Assembly: GCA_019915015.1 (NCBI GenBank) | Contig: JAHBBC010000016.1 | Span: 434,001 to 498,000 of the forward strand | Reading direction: 5' to 3' | From: Auriscalpium vulgare | Lineage: Eukaryota > Basidiomycota > Agaricomycetes > Russulales > Auriscalpiaceae | DNA: 64,000 nt | In this document: in pieces, positions 47,527-59,446 of the stretch | Layout of the letters: the number at the start of each line of letters is the position of its first letter | Position numbering within the stretch: position 1 is the stretch's first letter | Position numbers and translations under genes: made by a program | The notes under the pieces: model-generated | The model's database searches: none | Seen by the model: the letters and a program-made list of their open reading frames with translations, nothing else | What the model was told of the DNA's origin: nothing

Positions 47527-49680
47527 TTAGACGACTAGGAGCGACGCGAGCGTGGCTTGCGCCTGAACAACCTGAGTAGCGAGAACATCAGCAACAACCT
47601 CGCAATAAGATGATCGACGCACCTCAAGTGCCTGCTGCACCTCCAGCCGTCTCCTCGCTGCCTCAAGCCAATCCTGCACCAACACCTTCGCCGTCCCCTT
47701 CAACTGATTCAGTTCCCGCGCTGCGCTGTCCAGGTCCTTCTCGTTCAGATAGTACTCCGCACGCGCCAGCACGCTCAGCACGTCCGCGCCCGGCACAAGT
47801 CCCTGCCGCCGAAACGCGAACGCGCTGAACACATGTGACGCAACGTGCGCCAGCACGCCCGCATTCTGGTCCGGCACGAGCGCGACCGACGCAACGCGCG
47901 GCGCGACGGCGGTGGAGAACCACGATGTGAGGTCCGCGAGTGGCTCGACGCCAACGTCCGGCGCGTCAGACGCGTCAAGACTTGCGAGCGCGGTGCCGAC
48001 AACTGCATCGTCGCGTGCGGCCGCGACGTGGCGCAGCACACGCAGCTCGTCGCGGAAGGGTCGGCGTGCGGGCGCGTCGACGGCGCTGGAGAGTGCGCGG
48101 AAGGCAGACCACAGCGCATGGATGCGCAGGTTCTCGTCGAGGTAGGTGCTGTTGTCGAGCGCGACGCGCTCGAGGCGCTTCAAATGCGCCGCGAGCTCAT
48201 CAAGCTTGGCAAGCCGCCCGCCGCGCTCCTGTTCAACGCGCACCTTGATCTCGCGGATCCAACGACGCTGCAGCTCGATGCCCTGCGCGACAACCTCCTC
48301 CTTGAGCCTGGCGGGCGGTAAGCAAACGTGCGCTTGGATGTACGCGCATGACGCACCTCTCGTTGATGATCTCGCTTTGCGCCTTCAACTCCGCGTCGAG
48401 CTTGTCCTGGTACGCCCTAGCAAAGCGCGCACGCTCCGTCTCGTAAAATGCGCGGAAGTCGCCCTCTTGGCTGGCGAGCTTATCCTGCCCCTCGATCTCA
48501 AGCTCTAGGAGCTTGAGCGTGTACTCACGCGTCTGCTCGTCGAGCTGCACTTCGAGTTTGCGTTGCTCCTCGTCACGTACACGGTCGAAGTTCTGCGCGA
48601 GCGCGGTCAGGTCGCCTTTGGCGGTGTCAAGCACGTCGCGGGCTTTGGGGGCCGCAGATGGATTTGCGTTGAGGAAGGACGCGAGGTCGTCAATGGTCGA
48701 GGCAAGATGCGCAATTACAGGCTCGGAGGAGCTTAGCTCCGCGACGGCGGGGGCGACGAGGGGAAGAGGCTCGACGGGCTCGGGCTTTGGTGGAGGCGGC
48801 GGAGGCTTGGGTCGCGAAAAGCCAGGTGGAGGCTCAAAGCCGAGAGGGAGGGGAGCGTCGTACACGTTCTTGGCCTTGCCGAGGTCGAGCGAAACGGACG
48901 GCTCCTCGTCATTCGCCTTCGGCCCGAGCACGTCGGGAACGGAGGGACTCGGCTGGGCATGAGTGGTAGTCGCCTCGGGCTGCGATTCAAGGGCATGATG
49001 CCCACGCAGCGCCTCCTCCGCCTTCCGAATGAGGTCCTCCACGCCCTCCGAGAACTGGTCGGCCTGATGTCGCGCAACCGCGGCGGCCTTGATTCCCTTC
49101 TCGTGCACTTTGTCCGCACTCGACTTCACCTCCGTCTTGAGGGTCGAGGCGACCTTCTTCGCACGCGCCTTGGCCTCGTCTGCTGTCTCCGTGGTCGCAG
49201 CTTGAGCCGACTTGACTACCGCCTTGGTGTCTTTCGCTTTCGCGGAAGCCTCGTCGGAGGCATAACCGAGCTGCTTGCGGACATATGTATACGCGCCGGT
49301 TGCGCCGTCGTATGCGTTCAGAACGACGTCAGTGACGGTGAGGGTGTCCCATTCGTGTGTCTCGCCGTAGTCGACGACGGATGGGGCGCCGGGAATGTTC
49401 TCCACGAAGAACTTGTGGTACTGAGGGTTGTGGAATGCGACGAAGGCGCTGCCGATATAGAAAGTGGTGGTCGCCGCAGCAGTGTACAACACAACCCGGC
49501 GTATAACGTGCTTCTTCTTTTTCGGTGTCACAGGCGCAGCCTCCGCGGTCTCTGTCGCGAAACGCTGCAATAAAGTGTGAGAATTAGACATAATGAAAGT
49601 CAGTAGCAGCGCACCCTGCGAAGCACGGCCCTGCTGCTGGAGGACGTCGCCTGCCTCGCGACAGGCAAGGCGCGGTACAT
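47527..49680 (-). CDS. MIC60: MICOS complex subunit Mic60 (mitofilin)
   Basis: Four exons (49680-49615, 49564-48357, 48307-47623, 47571-47527) give 667 residues. Core organiser of mitochondrial crista junctions in the inner membrane. The presequence MYRALPVARQATSSSRAVLRR is followed by a single membrane helix near residues 45-65 (VVLYTAAATTTFYIGSAFVAF), a variable Ala/Lys-rich and Pro-rich middle, a long coiled coil (about 370-470), and the conserved mitofilin C-terminus (DENLRIHALWSAFRALSSAV; GLVPGADVLSVLARAEYYLNEKDLDSAARELNQLKGTAKVLVQDWL). The last 48-base intron is in frame, so an unspliced reading also stays open. Family length is about 600-700. Confidence 0.93.
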
Positions 49681-50476
49681 CCGTTAGGACTTTTGGGCGA
49701 AAAGAAAGAGGCAAGGAGCGTAAAGACGAAGACAAGTTGCGCGCGCACTGGCACTGGCACGCCGCGGTTCCAGCCGACGTAGCATGCCCCCGAACGGCCG
49801 AGAAGGGACCCCGACCCAGGACACCCCCGCGTCGGGCGGCAGCCGGGCCGGTTCGTTGCCTGCAGTCAAGCCTCTGTCTCAGCTCTGCAGTCAACGTCGA
49901 CGCCCGCCTCGCTAACAGAACGATGAACGCAGATCGCATAACCAAGACTGCATCGGGTTTCTGGCGACGACTAACCGCCCTTCTGTTGGTATTCTGCGAG
50001 CATCAGACCCTCAACATGCAGCCTGCGAGCCTTTGGACGGGAATCACTGGCAGCCATCCCTAGGTGCGGTGCTAGGAGTACACCTGTCCGCGTGGTCGCT
50101 CTCTTATTGATTACGGTGTCTATCGGGCTCCTGTCACAAGAAAGGCTTTGCTCGGCACTATGGGTTCTGTCCTCTCTGACTTGGCGGAGTTCACCAATAA
50201 CCAGGATGTGTCTTGGTGGTCTGCCCTGCTATTCTAGTTGTCAGAATCGTGTCGCGTGCATTATGATGGCCGCCGCCCATAGCGTTTGATTGCTACCTGA
50301 TGCGTTCATTTGGCAGTGGCCTGAGGATGAGGGGGGCGCCTTCAAGGTACAGAGTCACACGGTCCCTCCACCAGCTGCGGCTATTCTGTTCCTTCTTTGT
50401 ACAACGAACGTGCGTGAGTCCTCCATAAAATACGTTGACATCGCCTCCCGGATTCCCCTTCCTTCGCCTGCACCAC
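49681..50476. other. divergent promoter region
   Basis: Between the start codons of Mic60 (-) and the arrestin-like gene (+). No gene seen; short frames only. Confidence 0.4.
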
Positions 50477-52141
50477 ATGGCGCACCACCATCCTCACAGT
50501 GCGCACAATATGAGGTCGCGTGTCTCATTGCCCGTGCCTCCCTCCCTCTCTAGCGCCATCCTTCGCCGTTTCTCCAATCCCTCCCCCTACACCGTCAACA
50601 GCTACACCGACGTCCCATCCCATGCACCCTATTTGGGCGTTCCGATCGCCTCGACGTCCGCGGCACTAGCCCTGCCGACGACGACGACGTCTCCGGGCCT
50701 CTTGTCTGTTGCCCTCCCGTCCCCATCCTCCCCAATGTGTGTCGAGCATACCTACACGGTTTCCTCACGAGGAAAAGCCTATGCAACCGTCATGGTCAAA
50801 AGCCGCGCGGCCCATCCACTGGACAAGCCGCTGCTACACGTGGGAGACGAGATAACTGGACACGTCCAATTGCCTTTGGAGAATCTGGGCGGCACCTTGA
50901 GGATCGAAGTCGTCGTGAGTACAACTTGGTCACTAAATAAAATGGCCAGTATACTGATGTGTGCGGCCTCGATAGCTCCAAGAGTTCAACACCCCCAGTC
51001 AAGCGACATGCGCAGCCGAGACGAAGCGCAGGATGATGCCAACAGACGTAGATGCTGCGACTATATCGCAAGGATCCGTTCATTGGCCATTCTCCATGTC
51101 GCCATCGCTCTTCGGCGCGTCGTCAGGCTCCTCCGCATCCTCTGGTGGACATGGCTCATCGTCGAGTCACGATCGCCCGACCGCCCCAAACGCCAACCCG
51201 GTTTTCACCGTCACTCTCTATCGGCGTGGTCGGATGACATCAAATGCAGTGTACGTTGTTCAACAGGACAGGTGACTGCGGCTACGTTGACACTAACTGA
51301 ACCTGAACAGCCTCCTGCAAGAGATTCACTTCATTGTCCCCTCCGACACGCCATTCTCGTCGTCACACTCGCTCTCACCCCCGCACCTGCCCACGCCCAT
51401 CGAGCGGCGCAATAGCGCGCTCGAGCAGCCCTGGGAGCCGCAAAGGTTCCCGTCCGTGCTCATTAGAGGCTTGCTTGGCCGACGGGATCCCGTCGAGGTG
51501 GAGTGCAAAGTGAGCATCCCCCGCCCATCCCGTCAGCAGCCCCCTCACCGCCGCTCTCACGGCAGCTCGTCATACCCGTACGTCCTCCGCGCCGCGCCCG
51601 CCGCCCGTGTGCTGACCGCGCGCGCAGGCATCGTTCCCGGTCGGCCCGCTCATCCCGGCCCGCATCACGCTGACGAGCACGAGCATGCCCGCACTCGACC
51701 TCCTCGCGACCTCGAACGCGGTCGACGTGCGCATGTTCAAGGTCGTCGCGTTCGGCGAGCACGCGGCGCGCGTGTCCCCGCTCTCGCTGCGCAACCGCTC
51801 GTCGTACCACCGCAAAGACCTTGCCGCCGTTGCGCGCTGGCACACCGACGGCAGCGCGCATCCGCTCCCGCCCGACGAGGCGCATCCGCTGCCACGCTGG
51901 CGCGTCAAGCTAAATGGCGAGCTTGTGTGGAACGAGGACGTGCAGATGCGCGAAAGCGTGTTGATCACGGAGATGGCTGTAATGGTGCGTGCATCTGCTG
52001 CTGTTGTGAAGCTAAATGCTCATGTACTATTTGGTGCAGTACATTGTGTGTCTTTATTCATTCAAGGCGAGGGATTTTGTCCCAGCTGCGAATCCCGAGA
52101 AGGAACATCTCATCGGCAAAATCAACCTCACACTGCACTAG
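50477..52141 (+). CDS. arrestin-like (alpha-arrestin) protein
   Basis: Five exons (50477-50914, 50976-51250, 51311-51509, 51628-51984, 52040-52141) give 456 residues. After a Ser/Pro-rich N-terminus comes an arrestin N-domain: HVGDEITGHVQLPLENLGGTLRIEVVLQEF, an EIHFIVPSDTPF strand, then a C-domain with PVGPLIPARITLTSTSMPALDLLATSNAVDVRMFKVVAFG and a closing YIVCLYSF / KINLTLH strand. Such fungal arrestins adapt membrane proteins for ubiquitin-dependent endocytosis. No PPxY motif is visible, so any link to Rsp5-type ligases is unproven. A second arrestin-like gene begins at 63166. Confidence 0.75.
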
Positions 52142-52605
52142 CACCCGTAACTTCTTATTACCCTATGGCTTTGGTCACCTGTTCGCATCCGCATTTTATC
52201 CTTACGATATCCGTTCAAATACCACACTTGTAGACATCATCTTGCATATTCGATGACACCGACCTATATCTATTGTACTGTTACACTTATTTCTTTTGGC
52301 GGACGGCTTTTTGCGTGGAGCCCCCAGGTCTGCACAACGTTGGCGAAACTCAACTGTTGTATCTTGGTTGCATCCCCGTAATGTACCTATGAGGCTATGA
52401 CCTGTGCGGTGCGGGCCCACTTTTGATGTAACGCCGGCGCCATGATGAACGTTTGAACAGTCAACGGTAATATAGACACAAACAATTGAAGGTATCCTCA
52501 CGAAGCAACACGTTCGTCAACCCAAGCCAATAAAAACCGCAGACATAGTCTCTCCCAGTGTATAAATAACATAGCATAGCATAGACCTGATTGCACAGCG
52601 TCCCA
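52142..52605. other. intergenic, convergent gene ends
   Basis: 3' flanks of the arrestin-like gene (+) and the coiled-coil gene (-). AT-rich; includes the short tandem ATAGC ATAGC ATAG at about 52570-52583. Confidence 0.4.
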
Positions 52606-53841
52606 TCACTGTCTCGCCATCGGCGCGCTATTAGCCGCGGCGCCCGCATTCAGCGCGCACTCACAGATCACCTGCGCCCGCCGCACGACCGTCTGAACCG
52701 TGCTGTCCTCGAGCGTGCCACCCGTCGTCGGGCCGGGCGACACCTTCACAAGTCCAGGGAAGATCGTCGCGCCGACCTTGTCCATCTCGCCACGTTCGCT
52801 GCGCACGCAGCGCTTGACGAGCTCGACCTGGCGCGCGTAGAGCGTGCTGCCGAGCTCGGGCACGAATGAGCGGTAGAATGCGTCGAGCGTGCTGCTCGCG
52901 GTGCTCGGCGAGCCGTGCAGCATGCGCGAGAACTTGTACGCTGCCTCGAGGAGCGCGACGGCCGCGGCGCTGTGTGGCGGCATCGGCAGGGCGGAGTTAA
53001 TGGGGAGAATGATCTCAGTCAGATATGGGATGGTTTCCTCAAAAATTGCGCGCGACATTTCTGCGGAGATAGTGTCGACGGCGGCGGAAAATGTTTGGCG
53101 TCGCCAGACCGCGGCAACCGTTGGATCTCCTGCGATCATAAAAGACTCAGATCACCACCAATGGCGTTGGAGATGGCAGGCAACGTACGCGCAAATATGT
53201 GTTCGTGAATACGCGTGAGCTGGGCGTTCGCCTCGCTCGAGCTTGTCACGATTAGGCAGTTCAACACGCCCTCCGAGATCGTCTCCGCCATCGCGTGCCG
53301 AAGCAAGTTTTGCACAACCATCGGCCGCGCGTCGCCCCGCACGCCCGGGTCGACGTCGCCGAGTAGGTCTGCGAGTGCGGCATTGTGCAGTGCGCCCAAA
53401 CTTGCGGGCGGTGTGCGCACGATCTCCGTCGCCCAGCGGTTGATCGAGCGTTCCAGAACGGACGCAGAGTTCTACGTAAGGCGCGCAATTGCTTGGCGTC
53501 GGCCGAGGGGCTGTGATGAGTACATCACACACCTTGATAGAGAAATCGTCGACCGAATTCCCGCCCTCGCGCTCGCCCGGCGTCGCACGCACGGCGCTAC
53601 CTTCGAGTGTGGCGACGCGCTGACGGAGCATCGCTATCTGCTTTTCCTGCTGCTCAAGCTGCGAACGCTGCTCCTCGACCTTTTGATGCGCGATGGCCTG
53701 TGCGAGCACTGAGTGAGGTTTGTGACGAGGTTGTGCGAGGCATGGCGAGCTTACAAAGTTCGTCAAGGCATAGCGGTATTGATCCCCGGGGACGGTGTCA
53801 CTATTGTGCTGGACAGACGGCGCACGGTATGGCGAGGCCAT
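52606..53841 (-). CDS. coiled-coil hypothetical protein
   Basis: Four exons (53841-53755, 53697-53533, 53471-53189, 53129-52606) give 352 residues. Residues about 30-70 form a heptad-like coiled coil (HQKVEEQRSQLEQQEKQIAMLRQRVATLE). The rest is predicted all-helical: LERSINRWATEIVRTPPASLGALHNAALADLL, then SSSEANAQLTRIHEHIFARDPTVAAVWRRQTF, and AFYRSFVPELGSTLYARQVELVKRC. No catalytic motif or membrane segment. The helix pattern and composition resemble basidiomycete proteins of unknown function with a fungal transcription-factor-like or exocyst-like helical domain, but I cannot place it. The first donor is joined to the acceptor at 53698 because that keeps frame. Confidence 0.7.
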
Positions 53842-54487
53842 GTCTGTGAATAGTCACCCAGTGAGAAGGCAGTCTCGCGGCGCAGAACCGTCTCGGAACG
53901 AGGACTCACATGCCAGCGATTAGACACTCTAGTGGGACCGCGATAGTGAGAGGGAAGCAGTCGAATACTTCAGAAAGGCGGAAGGGGGCGTGGTGAGCGC
54001 TTTCTTGATGGAGAATTCCATCGTCGTGCACTGCTCCGAGGCGGGACACAGCAACTACTCAACTGAAGGACACACTGCCGCCATATTACGGCCCTGGACA
54101 CGTGATCACAGGCGTGCTGGTAACATTAAACACTAGCTGGTAACTTACTAGTAACTGCTATCTCTTCATAATGAGAGAAAGAACCAGTCACGTCTTTAGT
54201 TCAGTCCGGCTCTGCTGACCATCCGCATACTGTATCTAGGATCACAGCTGCGGGCCGTACACCAACCAGCTCACCAGGTCCCGGGCACAGCGTGCGGCTC
54301 AAGGGGGTACAAAACGGGAGATGGCATATGTATTACAATCGTAGAAGAAAGTGGAGTGGCAGAAGAACAGCGAGCGTCACGGAGTCGTGGAAGTGGCAAA
54401 GACGAGGAAGTGGACATGATAGAATGATAGAGCATGACGAACGAAAGCAACCGACAGATGTAAGGGATCGAACCTAGAGCCCGGTCA
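53842..54487. other. intergenic
   Basis: 5' flank of the coiled-coil gene and 3' flank of Snx3. No gene seen. CTGGTAAC(A/T)T recurs at about 54117 and 54138. Confidence 0.4.
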
Positions 54488-55178
54488 TCACGCCCACTGA
54501 TTCTTGTCCCAGGCGGGGTCCTGCAGGAAAGCACACAGCACCTTGCTGCCAGTCTGCTGCGGAGTCAGGGCGGCTTTACCGTAAACCCAGCGCAGCACAT
54601 ACCTGCAGAAGCGGATGTCCGGCAACGACGCTCAGGAAGCGTTCAAGACCCTCCCGCCGGCTCTCAATGACTTCGTCTGAGAAACGATTCGTGAAGACCT
54701 TGCCGGGGAGCGGGGGGATATTGACGCGCGTAGACTCGCGCTCAAGGATGTCGCGGAAGGCCTCGAAATCAGAGTAGCGCCGGCGTACAAGCGAGTGGCG
54801 CAGCTTGAAGGCCGGGATGTTCGTCTGCCGCGAGAGATAGCGTTAGAGCGTACAGACGCGGAGCAACGCGGGGGACTTGCCTTGCACACGATCTCGTAAT
54901 CCGTGTACATCTTGCGACCGAAGCCTGCGCTACCTCGTCAGTCGGTTGCACAAACCAGAATAAGGGGAGTAGACGCACCATGCGTCTGGGGATTCCGCAC
55001 TTCAATCTCGAGAAAGCTCTCGGGGACGCTGTACATCTCTTCGATCTGAGAGTCGGATAGTCCATGTAATTCGGCCGTATTTTGTGTCAGGGCGAGGCAA
55101 GCTTACGGTCTGCTCTCGCCCAGTAACCCTGGGCTCTTCGAATGCGCTGGCGCGAGCGAACGGGGAGACGGTGGTCAT
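54488..55178 (-). CDS. SNX3: sorting nexin Snx3/Grd19, PX domain
   Basis: Five exons (55178-55107, 55045-54979, 54924-54881, 54824-54603, 54553-54488) give 156 residues, almost all PX domain. It binds phosphatidylinositol 3-phosphate on endosomes and works with retromer in retrieval of membrane proteins. Visible: [51 protein letters not shown] (the Arg-Arg-Tyr lipid-contact motif), IPPLPGK, and [24 protein letters not shown]. The third intron (54825-54880) starts with GC (AAG|GCAAGT) rather than GT; using the nearby GTGTGC instead would delete VCK from a conserved strand. Start chosen at [11 protein letters not shown], giving typical family length. Confidence 0.9.
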
Positions 55179-55439
55179 TGCTGATGAAGGCAGAGCCGAG
55201 CCTGCACAGCTGCAAGCGTCACATTTGGCAGTCCAATGTGTGACTTGTGTGACGCAGCGCGCGCCTCCGCATCGACAGCTAGGCTCCCGTGCCACTACCA
55301 GCAGGTCCACTCCTGTCCACTCCCACTTGGCAGCGCTTGTCGAATCATGTCAAGTAGGAATGATCGACCTTAATAGGACTGCGCCAGCTGTGCGCGATAA
55401 ATACGCCCGTCGTCCCTATCCTTTTCCTCGCAGTGCTGA

Positions 55440-57121
55440 ATGGCCCAACTCTCACCTTCCCCACACGACGTGTACAGCGAACAGCTGTCCGTCTTCCGGT
55501 ATGGACTTGCTATCTGGGAACCTCATCCAAATCCTATCTGGCCACCTGTTCTGATCGGCGATGTTGGATACATGTTCTATGGCCGTTTCAAACGCCTGTT
55601 CAACGTACATCTCCCACACGACCATAGATACCAGCCCGAGACGATGCCGGAGCAATTTGAAAGCCTCCCCCTTGATCAGAGCCATATAGATACCCACCGT
55701 CACTTGCAGCCCGGAGTGTATTACTCGCGCTCTGTGCGCGCTCGGACGGTCAGCGGTCAACTGGATATGTGAGCACAAGTTGAAAGTCTCTCACATATGT
55801 TTACTTATGCTAGGTACCCCGCGTCGCTCTAACAGTAGCCCTATCTCTATCGTAGGGGGAGAAATCACTTTCTCCACTGACAGGCAGCGCGGCGCTATCT
55901 TGGTTCTCCCTCATCCGGCCGAACGTGCCGATGCAACCATCCGTGGACGGTACAAGAAGTATATCAGGGAAAATTTTGACAGATGGTTCGCCTACACTCA
56001 ACTTCTAGGGCTTGACCTCCGCTTGGAAGACATCATTGCGGTGACTGGTCGCGATATGACGACTGCGTGGAGTATGGCTGCTTTCACAAGCGAGAATGGC
56101 CATGCAGCGGCAAGACTAACTGTCAACGTTGATTCAGTGGGAAGTTTGGGGGCATCCGCTGGCATGGAATGGACCAATGTACAAAACGCAGTTTTCAACT
56201 GGGGTCCGACCACCTATACACCTACCTCGCTCCCCTCTCAGTTCATCGAGGGCCCAGGACCAAGCACGGCCGATAGTTTATCGCAGGGTCATACGGATCC
56301 AGCTTGGCTATCCGTCATTACGAATGCTGGCGTCGATCAGTGCATAATTGTACGCGGGTACCACATCAAACGGCGACTACGAGGCGTTGTAAAGACAATC
56401 GAAGCCTTCGCTGAACACCGGGAAAATGGATTTAATGGAGACGGAGAAGACGGCCCAGACGGTGCTGGTGTCACACACCAATCAGAATACGAGATCGTCG
56501 CGCTGGGGGACAGCGAGTCGAGCCAGGTTTGTCCCTTCCTACATTTTCATCGTCATCACGTTTTGATCGATCGTGTCTCCTCAAGTGCCATAACTTATGG
56601 GAACCACTGGACTACATATTGCAGGTGCGTATTCTGACGGCTCTGTTGCTAATTGGGCTTACCGGTTTGGATTGAACACCTAGGACGCGAGAGTCGACTT
56701 AGCCATTGTGCACGATGATGACTTGATTCCATATCTCACGGTACCTAACTGCTGCTATAGATGTGTCCACGTTAATAAGTGTGCACTTCAGGACTACTCA
56801 GACAACCTTGCTGTGTCGGCTGCTATCATTCGACAAGCACCGCGTGCTGTCATTTATGATCGAGGAAATGCCCGAGATGAACAGCACAAAGGGTTGATAA
56901 CCGGTGCGCTGGACTTGAGAATAATATCATGCATTTACTCACTTTCCTTAGGCATGCTGGAAGATATCGCTCTAGACGACCCACACACACAGTTGCCTTT
57001 TCTTTCGTCGGCGAGTAATCAGGATGACGATCCCCTGCTGCCCGTTTCCACCTCCATAGAGGAACCACGTGAGCTGCTTGTGCTCAATCTTCGGCGTCCG
57101 TGGCCAAACTGTCCTACCTAA
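55440..57121 (+). CDS. Agaricomycete-type protein of unknown function
   Basis: Exons 55440-55768, 55837-56526, 56684-56740 and 56792 onward; read to the first in-frame stop at 57121 this is 468 residues. It resembles a multi-copy Agaricomycete family I know only as uncharacterised: VYSEQLSVFRYGLAIWEP, IGDVGYMFYGRFKRLFNVHLP, GGEITFSTDRQRGAILVLP, a conserved VTGRDMTTAWSMAAF, and a C-terminal ARVDLAIVHDDDL. No known catalytic motif or membrane helix. Oddity: the last exon runs in frame through the start of the RasGEF coding sequence, and a strong donor at 57069 (CAC|GTGAGC) would splice it onto the RasGEF, giving one 1026-residue protein. So the 3' boundary is unsure. Confidence 0.6.
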
Positions 57122-59110
57122 TAGCCACCGGAAAGGCGCAGGGGACGATTGATGGCGCAGCCGTTGAAGGCGGAGCTCAGGATATCGTCCGCGACAAATG
57201 TGTGAAGCAGGTTGGTTGGAGGCTTTTTAGTTGAAAAATGTGACCGTTAATAACCATGCACAGGTCGCACTCCGGTCGAACCCAAACCAACAGTCGACCA
57301 GTCCCGCAAACCCCATTTCGACAGGTGCACGCGGTACATCAAGACCAAGCAACTCCAATCCCGTTTCCATGGCAAGGCGCAAACACCCGTCGACATACCC
57401 GATGTGGCCGTCCCTCGCGGAGGTGGCCAGGCAGCTGTTATCGATGTCCAGCGTCTCGCTGCCGGTCCCTCCGCCAGTCGCGGGACGTCGTACATGTCTT
57501 CGTACGAGCTGGCCAGCGTGGATGCAGCGACGCAGTTTAAGAGTGAGCTGCGCCAACCGGAGCCATTGCTCAAGCGCGCGGTGGACGGCACGGTCGAAGC
57601 GGGGACGCTCCAAGGGCTGGTCAGGCGGCTGACGATGAACACAGCGGATCCAGTTCAGGATGCCGACTTTCGCTCGATGTTTTTGACCGCCTATCAGTTC
57701 TTCACGACAAGTGAGGAACTCTTCGGAGTGTTGCAGTTGCTATTCGAGGAGGCCAACGGCGGGGAGAAGGTCACTGCGGTCTCTCGCAAGATACCGTGCG
57801 TGATCATGGTCGACATAACAGCCAATGGGCATTTGCTGAGTGGCGCGCCTTTAGGATCATCCTGTTTCTCAAGACGTGGTTGGAGGAGGACCATGATGAC
57901 CTCGACGAGCGCGTGATGACGCTCATACAGGAGTTTGCGCGGTCGATTCGCGGCTCGGAGATGGAAGCGCAGGCGAAGGAGGTTTTGGAAATTGTGGGAG
58001 ACCGGGTATGCGCATTCAGAGCTCCAGCTTGGTGTGTGCTTGCTCAATCTTGACTTATGCAGCTTTGTCTGCTTCGTGCGGAGTCGCATAGCGTGTCGCA
58101 GACCATTGCAGCCAACGTCGAGCCGGCACATGCGGGCGACATCACGCCATCGGACTTGGCCATCGCACTAACGGCGGTAGAAGATCGTTGCTACGCCGCG
58201 ATTCGGGAACGTGATGTAGTGCTGCATGTGCTGAATACTCATAGCGAGCACATCAGGGACGCGCTTGTTATGAACAACCGAATCATCAACTGGGTTAAGG
58301 TGGAGGTGCTGAAGTACGCATGCTCTCCCCTCACGCTAGATGTTCACGGCTGATGTACCCTCTGTTCCAGGTTCAAAGACATGCAAAAACGCGCGGACAC
58401 GTTCAAGTTCTTCGTGATTGCGGCTGAAGAGTGCCGCAAGCTCGGAAACTTTTCGTCAATGTCGGCAATTGTCACAGCGCTCCGGTCGGCTACAATGGCA
58501 GACAGCGCGACTCCCCTCAGGCTGACACGCTCCTGGAACCTCTCCAGCGCGAAGCGCGTGCTGCGGCATTTGGAAGAACTCGTCGCGCCGTCGTCGAACC
58601 ACCTCGCATATCGTGAGGCTTACCGTGAGGCTTGCCGTGAAAGCACCTTACGAATCATCCCGTGGCTAGGTGAGTTGCTAGACTATCATCTTGCTCCAGC
58701 CAACTCAACTCACTATGGTCACAGCGACACATTTACACTACCTTACAGTCGTCTCTGACCGCCTCCCGCCCGCGATCGAGGTCGACGGACGCGTGATGAT
58801 CAACTTCAAACGGTGTACTGTGCTCATCACGCAGATCCGTGCGGTGCTCGACAAGACGGGCGAGCTGCCGTCCCCGCGCGCGGGCGTACTCGTGTACTTG
58901 CAGCACAAGCTCAACGCGACGCCGCCGGCGCACGGCGTGCAGAAGCACTTCGACGAGCGCAGCTCCGCTCTCGCGCAGGCGGAGAAATTCTCCCACGATC
59001 AGCGCATGGGCGAGCTGCTCGCTCTGGGGTTCCCGCCGGCGCGTTCGACGCGCGAACAAACCGGACGTATATGGAGCATGGCGGAGCAAAGATTCGACGC
59101 GCGGGGATGA
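56954..59110 (+). CDS. CDC25: Ras guanine-nucleotide exchange factor (REM + CDC25 domain)
   Basis: Exons 56954-57068, 57125-57199, 57264-57795, 57822-58005, 58063-58313, 58371-58669, 58725-59110 give 613 residues if translation starts at MLEDIALDD. It activates Ras by GDP release. The REM domain is GTVEAGTLQGLVRRLTM...DADFRSMFLTAYQFFTTSEELFGVL and FRIILFLKTWLEEDHDDL; the catalytic CDC25 domain runs from about VEDRCYAAIRERDVV through VMNNRIINWVKVEVLKFKDMQKRADTFKFFVIAAEECRKLGNFSSMSAIVTAL to IPWLATHLHYLTVVSDRLPP. There is no SH3 domain. The third intron is only 26 bases (57796-57821) in my model, so that junction is doubtful, although frame and domain both need it. The 5' end may be fused to the preceding protein. 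The short repeat AYREA(C)RE near 58610-58640 is unusual. Confidence 0.88.
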
Positions 59111-59446
59111 CGGGCTCGCATGAGAAGGAGATGCATTAGAAATTCTCTTAGGTCGCTGCCTTCCGCGCCGGTACCTCAGAGCTACTCCGCTCACCTGTGG
59201 GTCAACAAGAGAGCAGGCCGAGGAGTTTAGTTTGGAGTTGCCCATACCTCCGTCCATGCCATTCTCGAGGGCAACAGTTCCTCTATCCCGCTCGAGGCCC
59301 TTGATAGCCGTTTAGTACTGCAAGAGGATTGTGTCTATACAGTAAACCATCTTAATCGGTCGACGACGCGCTGTCTCGACAATGTCGGGAAACGACTAAG
59401 ACAGACAGACGTAAGGAACGAGAGACATCAAGTACTTACAGGCGAA
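59111..59446. other. intergenic, convergent gene ends
   Basis: 3' flanks of the RasGEF (+) and nucleoporin (-). No gene seen. Confidence 0.4.
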
